A DNA stretch of 7,342 nucleotides. It comes from Acidobacteriota bacterium. GTDB taxonomy: Bacteria; Acidobacteriota; Terriglobia; Bryobacterales; Bryobacteraceae. The notes below the pieces were generated by a model, which saw only the letters and a program-made list of their open reading frames with translations, ran no database searches and had not been told where the DNA came from. A program made the translations under genes and the position numbers. Where the stretch lies: contig CANNLB010000112.1 in NCBI GenBank assembly GCA_947505565.1, forward strand, positions 1 through 7,342, in the 5' to 3' direction. Of this stretch, positions 1-5,386 are shown one piece after another (within the stretch, counting starts at the first letter, position 1; every line of letters starts with the position of its first letter).

Positions 1-782
1 CGCGTGAAGCCCACGCCCGTGCCCGACGTATCGCCTAGGTTGCCAAACACCATCGCCTGCACATTCGCGGCCGTCCCGATGTTGTCCGGAATCTTTTCCA
101 TCTTGCGATAGTAGACCGCCTTATCGTTCCACCAGGAACGGAACACCGCATCGCGGGACATCTTCAGCTGTTCGCGCGGATCCTGCGGGAACTCTTTGCC
201 GGTCTTCTTCTTGACGAGCTTCTTGTACTCGACCACGACGTTCTGCAGATCTTCCGCATTCAGGTCGGTATCGAGCTTCGCTTTCCGCTTGGCCTTCTGC
301 GCGTCGAAAATGTGGTTGAACTCTTCCATGTGGATTTCGAGTGCAACTTCGCCGAACATCTGGATAAACCGTCGATAGCAGTCATAGGCAAAGCGTTCGT
401 TGCCCGTCTTGACCGCCATCCCGACCACCGACTGGTCGTTCATGCCCAGGTTCAGAATCGTGTTCATCATCCCCGGCATGGAGAACTTGGCACCGGAACG
501 GACGCTGAGCAACAGCGGATCTTTCGCATCGCCCAACTTCTTCCCGGTCTCTTTTTCAAGACGGGTCAAAGCGACTTCCATCTGGTCTTCAATCTCTTGC
601 GGAACAACGTTCTTGTTCTCGAAGTAGATGTTGCAGACCTGGGTCGAAATCGTAAATCCCGGAGGACACGGAATGTCGGCCTTGCACATTTCGGCTAGCC
701 CGGCACCTTTGCCGCCGAGGGTGTCCTTCATCTTGCCGTTGCCTTCGGTCTTCGTACCGAAGCTGTAGACGTGTTTCTGCAT
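1..782 (-). CDS. ppdK: Pyruvate, phosphate dikinase, N-terminal part (runs off left edge)
   Basis: PPDK interconverts pyruvate + ATP + Pi with PEP + AMP + PPi in the cytoplasm and can work in either the gluconeogenic or glycolytic direction. The visible 260 codons cover most of the N-terminal ATP-grasp nucleotide-binding domain. They align closely, from memory, with Clostridium symbiosum PPDK: the LGGKGAGLAEM loop (residues 22-32, Lys25 matching Lys22), LLSVRSGAKFSMPGMMNT (91-108, Arg95 matching Arg92), ILNLGMND (109-116), RFAYDCYRRFIQMF (130-143) and NVQAMVFGNLGDTSGTGVGFT (240-260). The family is usually about 870-900 residues, so the phosphohistidine and PEP/pyruvate domains lie outside the window. 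The start is an ATG at 782-780 with AGGAG six bases upstream. It is the last visible gene of the recO-glyQ-glyS-ppdK operon, 9 bases after glyS. Base composition is balanced between C and G here, unlike the strongly skewed glyQ. Confidence 0.97.
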   Translation of the reverse strand, partial: MQKHVYSFGTKTEGNGKMKDTLGGKGAGLAEMCKADIPCPPGFTISTQVCNIYFENKNVVPQEIEDQMEVALTRLEKETGKKLGDAKDPLLLSVRSGAKFSMPGMMNTILNLGMNDQSVVGMAVKTGNERFAYDCYRRFIQMFGEVALEIHMEEFNHIFDAQKAKRKAKLDTDLNAEDLQNVVVEYKKLVKKKTGKEFPQDPREQLKMSRDAVFRSWWNDKAVYYRKMEKIPDNIGTAANVQAMVFGNLGDTSGTGVGFT

Positions 783-788
783 CAATAT

Positions 789-793
789 CTCCT
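789..793 (-). promoter_or_regulatory. Shine-Dalgarno of ppdK overlapping the glyS stop
   Basis: On the minus strand AGGAG lies six bases before the ppdK ATG. Its first two bases are the last two of the glyS TAG stop (794-792). Ribosomes ending glyS therefore stop on the ppdK binding site, which suggests translational coupling. It also fixes the ppdK start. Confidence 0.8.
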
Positions 794-805
794 AAAGCGA
801 TTTAG
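792..805 (-). other. Small inverted repeat at the glyS end, next to the ppdK Shine-Dalgarno
   Basis: CTAAA and TTTAG flank a 4-base loop. On the transcript (minus strand) the 3' arm holds the glyS stop and the first bases of the ppdK Shine-Dalgarno. The stem is only 5 bp and A/U-rich, with no U-tract after it, so it is not a terminator. It may be chance. Confidence 0.2.
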
Positions 806-2753
806 TCACAATCTCCGAGAAGTCGGCGATTGAAGAAAACTCAGTTATGAGCTGGTTGAGCAAGCGCAAGCGATTGTCGCGGACAACAGGGTCCGGATCG
901 TTCACCAGCACCTCATCGAAAAAGTGGTCGATCGCAGGCCGCAGCCCCGCAATCCGTTCGAGCTGCGCCGCATAGCCGCCATCTTTGATGGCCGCCTGCT
1001 CTGCCGCCGCAGCCACCCCGGACTCGGCCTCGTTGAAGAGGCTCGCGTCCGGCGCGCCCTCAGGCAGAGTGCCCGCCTGCGTAAGAATATTTTTGATCCG
1101 CTTAAATGCCGCGGCCACCGGCTCGAAGTTCGGGGTGGGTCGTACCGCCGTCACCGCGTCCAACCGCGCCAGGGCGTCTTTCACATCGGCCCAGCCGACG
1201 GCCAAAACGGCCGCGATTTCATCGTAAGCCGCTCCCTTCACTTCCCGGAAATAATGTTTCAGCCGTTCGACGAAAAACTCTTCCAGCTTCGCATCGCCCG
1301 CGCACAACTCCCGCAGCGAAGGCGTCAACTCGCCTTCCATCAAAATCTTCACCACGCCCTGCGCTGCCCGGCGCAACGCAAATGGATCCTTTGATCCCGT
1401 CGGAATCATATCCACCGCGAAGCAGCTCCGCAGCGTGTCAATCTTGTCGGCCAGCGCCAGCGCCTGCCCGGTCGCCGTCGAAGGAATCGAGTCTTCCATC
1501 GACAAGGGCTTGTAGTGCTCATAGACGGCCTTGGCAACTTCCGCCTTCCCGCCCTGCGCCGCAATGTACAGGCCCCCGATGATGCCCTGCAAATCGGTGA
1601 ACTCTTTCACCATCTCCGTCGTCAAATCGGCCTTCGCCAAGTACGCCGCTGCGGCGGCATCCTCGCCGCCAAGCTCCTGCGCCAAAGCCACCATCCGCGT
1701 CGTCTTCTCAAGGTAAGACCCGATCTTGGCCTGGAACGTCACGTTCGCCAAATCCGCCACCCGGTCCGTCAACGTCCGCTTCTGGTCTATATCGTAGAAA
1801 AACCGCGCATCGTTGAACCGCGCCCGCAGCACCCGCTCGTTCCCGCGCACCACATGTCCTTCGGGATCGCTCGGAATATTCATCACCGCAATAAAGTTCG
1901 GAGCCAACGAACCATCCGCCGCGCTCACCGCGAAATACTTCTGGTGGAACCGCATCACCATCGTCAGCACCTCTTTCGGCAGCGTTAGATAGCTCGCATC
2001 GAACCCACCCAAAATCGCCGCCGGATACTCGGTGATGAAGGTCAGAGTCTCGAGCAGCTTCGCATCGGCCTGCACCGCGCCCAACGCCTGAATCTCCCGT
2101 TCAATCTTCGCCCGCCGCGCCGCACTCGGCACGATCACAAAATTCTCTTCGAGCGCGCTCTCATAGCCCGCAATCGTCACCGGAATCGCCGCCCGCGAAC
2201 CTAACCGCCGATGCCCAAACGTCTCCCGCCCCGAAGTCACCCCCGCCAATTCAAACCCCACCACATCGTCACCCAACAAGGCCACAATCCACCGAATCGG
2301 CCGAATAAACTTCGGACCGCCTTTCCCAGTCCAAAACATCGACTTAGGAAAGTTCAGCTTCTGAATCAAATCCGGCAACAGCTCCGCCAGCAACTCGCCC
2401 GTCGCCCGACCCGCCACCTGCCGTCGAAACGTGAAGTACTCGCCCTTCGCGGTCGTCTCTACTTGCAAATCGTCAACACTAACGCCGTTCTTCTTCGCGA
2501 AGCCTTCCACGGCCTTCGGGTTCGCACCCTTCGGCGGCCCGCTCACAATCTCTTCGCTATCGGCCTGCCGCACGATCAACCCATCAGCCCACAGCACGAG
2601 CCGCCGCCCCGTCCCATCGGTCCGCGTCACCGTCCCGCCCAGCTTATGCCCATCGAGCACAGCCTGAAAATCCTTACCCAACTGCTCCAGCGCCGCCGGA
2701 ATCATCCAATCCGGAATCTCCTCGGCGCCCACTTCGAGAAAGAACGGTAGCAT
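792..2753 (-). CDS. glyS: Glycyl-tRNA synthetase beta subunit
   Basis: Beta subunit of the bacterial alpha2-beta2 glycyl-tRNA synthetase. It binds and recognises tRNA(Gly), while GlyQ carries the aminoacylation site. The product is 653 residues, slightly shorter than the roughly 690 of E. coli. Family marks, numbered from the chosen start: the FFLEVGAEEIP opening (4-14), NFPKSMFW (134-141), KFIRPIRWIVALL (148-160), TFGHRRL (178-184), an HD-like region with EFTDLQGIIGGLY (384-396), DKIDTL then IPTGSKDPFALRRAA (450-464), and a C-terminal DALR-type anticodon-binding domain ending in NDPDPVVRDNRLRLLN (618-633) and IADF (642-645). The ATG at 2753 is preferred over an in-frame start at 2798: it sits seven bases after AGGAGG, overlaps the glyQ stop as TGATG, and begins with the family's usual N-terminus. 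The upstream 15 residues lie inside glyQ. Codon use drifts along the gene, with mostly G-ending codons in the N-terminal half and more C-ending codons towards the C-terminus. Confidence 0.97.
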   Translation of the reverse strand: MLPFFLEVGAEEIPDWMIPAALEQLGKDFQAVLDGHKLGGTVTRTDGTGRRLVLWADGLIVRQADSEEIVSGPPKGANPKAVEGFAKKNGVSVDDLQVETTAKGEYFTFRRQVAGRATGELLAELLPDLIQKLNFPKSMFWTGKGGPKFIRPIRWIVALLGDDVVGFELAGVTSGRETFGHRRLGSRAAIPVTIAGYESALEENFVIVPSAARRAKIEREIQALGAVQADAKLLETLTFITEYPAAILGGFDASYLTLPKEVLTMVMRFHQKYFAVSAADGSLAPNFIAVMNIPSDPEGHVVRGNERVLRARFNDARFFYDIDQKRTLTDRVADLANVTFQAKIGSYLEKTTRMVALAQELGGEDAAAAAYLAKADLTTEMVKEFTDLQGIIGGLYIAAQGGKAEVAKAVYEHYKPLSMEDSIPSTATGQALALADKIDTLRSCFAVDMIPTGSKDPFALRRAAQGVVKILMEGELTPSLRELCAGDAKLEEFFVERLKHYFREVKGAAYDEIAAVLAVGWADVKDALARLDAVTAVRPTPNFEPVAAAFKRIKNILTQAGTLPEGAPDASLFNEAESGVAAAAEQAAIKDGGYAAQLERIAGLRPAIDHFFDEVLVNDPDPVVRDNRLRLLNQLITEFSSIADFSEIVTKSL

Positions 2754-3658
2754 CACGCCACCTCCTTCATCGTCCGGAACGGCTCTTGATCCACCCACGC
2801 CTGCGCCACGCCCACCGCAATCTTCCGAACCCGTCCGATCACCCCCACCCGCTCGGTCACGCTAATCGCCCCCCGAGCATCGAGAAGGTTAAAAAGGTTC
2901 GAACATTTCAACACCTGATCGTAGGCGCCCAGCAACGGATACCGCCGCTTCTCCGCCGGATCCTCGACGAGCTTATATCCATCCACCAACCGCTGCGCCT
3001 CGGCCTCATGCCGCTTCAGCGCCTCCCACAACATCTCCACATCGGCCGTCTCAAAGTTGTAGACCGAAAGCTGCAGCTCATCGAAGTACCGAACCTCTGA
3101 ATACTTCACCCCCGGCGCCCACTCAATGTCGTAAACCGATTCCTTCCCCTGCAAAAAGCTCACAATCCGTTCCAGCCCATACGTAATCTCCGCCGGGCAC
3201 AAATCCAAATCCATCCCGCCGCACTGCTGGAAATACGTAAATTGCGTGATCTCCATCCCGTCCAGCATCACCTGCCAACCAATCCCCCACGCCCCCAGCG
3301 TCGGCGACTCCCAGTTGTCTTCTTCGAGCTTCAGGTCGTGCTTGGACAAATCAATCCCGATCGCTTCCAGCGAACCCAGGTACTGATCAATCACGTCCTT
3401 CGGCGTCGGCTTCAAAATCACCTGCAGCTGCTGATGCTTATACAGCCGGTTCGGGTTATCCCCATATCGCCCGTCGGCCGGTCGCCGACTCGGCTGCACA
3501 TAACCCACCCGCCAAGGCTTCGGCCCCAGCACCCGCAAAAAAGTCTCCGGAGACATCGTCCCCGCGCCGACTTCAATATCGTAGGGTTCCTGGATCACAC
3601 AGCCGCGATCCGCCCAATACTTCTTCAGCTTAAAAACAGTTTCCTGAAACGAATCCAT
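2753..3658 (-). CDS. glyQ: Glycyl-tRNA synthetase alpha subunit
   Basis: Catalytic class II subunit of the alpha2-beta2 glycyl-tRNA synthetase. It activates glycine with ATP and charges tRNA(Gly) together with GlyS. The product is 301 residues, the normal length. Nearly every GlyQ landmark is present: [18 protein letters not shown] (17-34), [20 protein letters not shown] (53-72), QVILKP (79-84), [19 protein letters not shown] (112-130), [13 protein letters not shown] (136-148), EITYGLERI (157-165), SVYDIEW (174-180) and [17 protein letters not shown] (254-270). One oddity is Ser36 in [10 protein letters not shown], where many GlyQ sequences have His (GAGTxHPxT). The start ATG at 3658 lies two bases after the recO stop and has no clear Shine-Dalgarno, so initiation may depend on coupling to recO. 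Its end carries the ribosome binding site of glyS. The coding strand is strongly G-rich at wobble positions. Confidence 0.98.
   Translation of the reverse strand: MDSFQETVFKLKKYWADRGCVIQEPYDIEVGAGTMSPETFLRVLGPKPWRVGYVQPSRRPADGRYGDNPNRLYKHQQLQVILKPTPKDVIDQYLGSLEAIGIDLSKHDLKLEEDNWESPTLGAWGIGWQVMLDGMEITQFTYFQQCGGMDLDLCPAEITYGLERIVSFLQGKESVYDIEWAPGVKYSEVRYFDELQLSVYNFETADVEMLWEALKRHEAEAQRLVDGYKLVEDPAEKRRYPLLGAYDQVLKCSNLFNLLDARGAISVTERVGVIGRVRKIAVGVAQAWVDQEPFRTMKEVA
2759..2766 (-). promoter_or_regulatory. Shine-Dalgarno of glyS inside the glyQ 3' end
   Basis: AGGAGGTG on the minus strand is a near-perfect anti-16S match, ending five bases before the glyS ATG. It is embedded in the last codons of glyQ (Lys-Glu-Val-Ala-stop), followed by the TGATG stop/start overlap. 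This supports coupled, near equimolar synthesis of the two synthetase subunits and decides the glyS start. Confidence 0.85.
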
Positions 3659-3660
3659 AG

Positions 3661-4314
3661 TCAGAGGGTTTCTAGCATCTGCGCGGTGATCAATCGGCGC
3701 TCAATTTGTTGTTCAATCGTGGTGACAAGAAAGCGGCGTAAATCCCGGGAAGTGGTCCGAGACCACGGGCGAGGCGTTAGGTTGTGAATCGGGGTAGTCA
3801 ACATTTCGCGGGCCAAAATCCGGGACTCGTCACTCACTCGCAGATCGGGCAAAAAGCCGGAAAGCCGGACCGCCCAAAGAGAAAAATATTGAATTGCCGT
3901 CCAGGTAGCTTCCTCGGTTCGGTCGCTCGGCGCCTGGCGTATGTACTCGAGAATAGCGGTCAACAGTCGAAAAAATCTTTCATTGGGCTCGCCCGCGGGT
4001 AGAATCTGGTCGCAAATTTCGGCGATGAAGTCCAGACCCACGCTGGCCGTATAATTGTTGGCAAGTGAAAATTGAGACTGGAGCAATTCACAGCCATCCA
4101 TCTTGCAAAGTTCAACGTTCTCCCGTTGGAAATACTGCATGTTTACTTGGGAGAGCCGCTCCAACCCCGACCCGAACGGACCTTTCGGCCGCCGCGCCCG
4201 GCGAGCTATGCCGCGCAACCGCCCTTGATCGCGCGTCAAAAAACTGACGATCAGGTCTGCTTCCCGGAAGGGATAGGATCGGAGGACGTATGCTTCGCTT
4301 ACCTTTGACGGCAC
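3661..4314 (-). CDS. recO: DNA repair protein RecO (zinc-ribbon-less)
   Basis: RecO works with RecR (and RecF) to load RecA on SSB-coated single-stranded DNA during gap repair and anneals complementary strands. The 217-residue product has the N-terminal OB fold (about 1-80, with [21 protein letters not shown] at 7-27 and [15 protein letters not shown] at 31-45) and a helical C-terminal domain (about 85-217, ending [13 protein letters not shown]). It is shorter than the usual 240-250. After GFLPDL (153-158), where many RecO proteins have a CxxC...CxxC zinc ribbon, this one passes directly to [16 protein letters not shown], so the cysteine module is missing while the flanks align. The start is GTG at 4314. 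An in-frame TGA lies 18 bases upstream, so no longer ATG start exists; no Shine-Dalgarno is visible. It is the first gene of the minus-strand operon and is divergent from the LysE gene. Base composition differs from both neighbours. Confidence 0.93.
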   Translation of the reverse strand: MPSKVSEAYVLRSYPFREADLIVSFLTRDQGRLRGIARRARRPKGPFGSGLERLSQVNMQYFQRENVELCKMDGCELLQSQFSLANNYTASVGLDFIAEICDQILPAGEPNERFFRLLTAILEYIRQAPSDRTEEATWTAIQYFSLWAVRLSGFLPDLRVSDESRILAREMLTTPIHNLTPRPWSRTTSRDLRRFLVTTIEQQIERRLITAQMLETL

Positions 4315-4363
4315 CAGTTCGGTGTTGAAGTTTCAGGTTACCATAGCTAACCTAAGCATCCAT
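4315..4363. promoter_or_regulatory. Divergent recO / lysE-type intergenic region
   Basis: These 49 bases are the only non-coding spacer of any size and should hold promoters for both transcription units. On the plus strand, TTGAAG (4325-4330) lies 17 bases before TAACCT (4348-4353), matching the -35 consensus at 4 of 6 positions and the -10 at 3 of 6. On the minus strand TATGGT (4345-4340) is a possible -10 without a convincing -35. Both are weak. The promoter role is inferred mainly from gene layout. Start sites may lie inside either neighbouring gene. Confidence 0.45.
4335..4353. promoter_or_regulatory. 19-bp dyad AGGTTA-N7-TAACCT, candidate operator
   Basis: The arms AGGTTA (4335-4340) and TAACCT (4348-4353) are perfect inverted complements around a 7-base spacer, which itself contributes to the palindrome TAGCTA (4344-4349). 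Position and symmetry fit a dimeric repressor site. The dyad overlaps the possible -10 elements of both divergent genes, so a bound regulator could control both. No regulator gene is in the window and I do not recognise the site. Confidence 0.35.
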
Positions 4364-4963
4364 ATGATTGAAACGGATCGGCTCCTCGCCTACCTCGCCG
4401 CCTGCTCCATTCTGGCCCTTACGCCCGGCCCCGGAATCTTCTACGTCATGACCCGCACCCTCGCCGGCGGAACCCGCGAAGGCGTCCTCTCCTCGGTCGG
4501 CACCTTCGTCGGCGGTTTCGCCCACGTCCTCGCCGCCGCCCTCGGACTTTCCGCTATTCTCGCCACCTCCGCCCTCGCCTTCCAAGCCGTCAAATACGCC
4601 GGTGCCGCCTACCTCGTCTACCTCGGCATCCAAATGATCCGCCGCTCCGGCCACCTCGAAGTCGCCGACGCGCCCCCTCCCAAGGGCAGCCCCTTCCTCC
4701 AAGGCATCGTCACCGAAGCTCTCAACCCCAAAACCGCCATCTTCTTCCTGTCGTTCATCCCCCAATTCGTCACCCATCCCTCCTTCGCTCAATTCGTCTG
4801 TCTCGGTGCCATCTCCGTCACCCTCAACACCCTCGCCGACCTCCTCGTCGTCGCCTTCGCCGCTCCCCTCGCCCGCAAACTAACCGGCACCTGGCGCCGC
4901 CGCCAGCAACTCGCTACCGGCACCGGCAGGATCACCTTGGGGGCCTATGTCGCGATTGATTGA
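4364..4963 (+). CDS. LysE/RhtB-family amino-acid exporter
   Basis: Integral inner-membrane efflux protein of the LysE/RhtB family; members export lysine, arginine, homoserine, threonine, leucine or similar metabolites using the proton gradient. The substrate cannot be read from sequence. The product is 199 residues, typical for the family. Hydrophobic segments lie near 5-28, 41-66, 70-92, 112-136, 143-168 and 182-197. Family marks are ALTPGPGIFYVMTR (18-31, the Pro-Gly-Pro signature of helix 1), KYAGAAYLVYLG (77-88) and EALNPKTAIFFLSFIPQFV (118-136). The ATG at 4364 is chosen because the family begins only a few residues before the first helix. A GTG at 4322 would add 14 atypical residues and run through the dyad. 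No Shine-Dalgarno is evident. Its end overlaps the thioesterase gene by 17 bases. Wobble positions are almost all C. Confidence 0.92.
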   Translation: MIETDRLLAYLAACSILALTPGPGIFYVMTRTLAGGTREGVLSSVGTFVGGFAHVLAAALGLSAILATSALAFQAVKYAGAAYLVYLGIQMIRRSGHLEVADAPPPKGSPFLQGIVTEALNPKTAIFFLSFIPQFVTHPSFAQFVCLGAISVTLNTLADLLVVAFAAPLARKLTGTWRRRQQLATGTGRITLGAYVAID

Positions 4964-5384
4964 TCTCATCGACGTAACAACCGTCCCCATGGCCATCACC
5001 CTCGGTATGGTTGAAGAACATCGCGCCGAAGGCCACGTCATCTACAGCATGGAAGCCCAGCCCAAACATCACAACCCCATCGGGTCGGTCCACGGCGGCA
5101 TCTATTGCGACCTCGCCGACATGGCCATGGGCATCGCTATGCTCACGACCCTCGCCGACGGCGAGGCCATGACCACCATCGAGCTCAAGATCAACTATTT
5201 ACGACCCGTCATCACCGGCCGCATGGTCGCCGAAGCTCGCGTCGTCCACCGCGGCCGCACCTCCGGCTTCATCGAATGTGACGTCCGCGACGCCCAGGGC
5301 CGCCTCGTCGCCAAGTCCTCATCCACCTGCGTCCTGCTTTCGGGAGACCGCGCCACTCCCATCTTCGCCCGCTACCAATCTTAA
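4947..5384 (+). CDS. PaaI-type hotdog-fold thioesterase
   Basis: A 145-residue single hotdog-domain protein of the PaaI/4HBT group, expected to hydrolyse acyl-CoA thioesters (aryl- or phenylacetyl-CoA-like in characterised relatives), acting as a cytoplasmic oligomer. Visible signature: HHNPIGSVHGGIYCDLADMAMG (41-62), containing Asn43, the HGG loop (49-51) and Asp58 in the position of the family's catalytic acid, then TTIELKINYLRPVITGRMVAEARVVHRGRT (76-105). The length is normal. The ATG at 4947 lies inside the end of the LysE gene in another frame (17-base overlap); only a poor G-run (4939-4943) precedes it, so coupling to upstream translation is likely. A later ATG at 4989 would remove the first strand and is less likely. 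The natural acyl-CoA is unknown. In this context it could serve either the exporter or the downstream membrane protein, but nothing in the sequence proves this. Confidence 0.92.
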   Translation: MSRLIDLIDVTTVPMAITLGMVEEHRAEGHVIYSMEAQPKHHNPIGSVHGGIYCDLADMAMGIAMLTTLADGEAMTTIELKINYLRPVITGRMVAEARVVHRGRTSGFIECDVRDAQGRLVAKSSSTCVLLSGDRATPIFARYQS

Positions 5385-5386
5385 CC

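Noticed and set aside
924..1394. Plus-strand frames opposite glyS (also at 1515-1988 and 2211-2750).
   Set aside because: Arg/His/Pro-rich products without motifs, fully antisense to a well-recognised glyS.
2754..2798. An N-terminal extension of 15 residues for GlyS starting at 2798.
   Set aside because: It lies wholly inside glyQ, lacks family similarity, and the ATG at 2753 has AGGAGG at ideal spacing and a stop/start overlap.
3752..3766. Perfect hairpin GTGGTC-CGA-GACCAC next to the palindrome TCCCGGGA, inside recO.
   Set aside because: Within coding sequence for a conserved-length C-terminal domain, with no U-tract for a terminator and no sign of a mobile-element end. Probably chance from Arg/Pro/Ser/Thr codons.
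4322..4363. An N-terminal extension of 14 residues for the LysE-family protein from GTG 4322.
   Set aside because: No Shine-Dalgarno, unlike family N-termini, and it would consume nearly the whole divergent spacer including the dyad.
4352..4792. Minus-strand open frame of 146 codons antisense to the LysE gene.
   Set aside because: The same shadow effect: low-complexity Gly/Glu product opposite a clear LysE-family protein.
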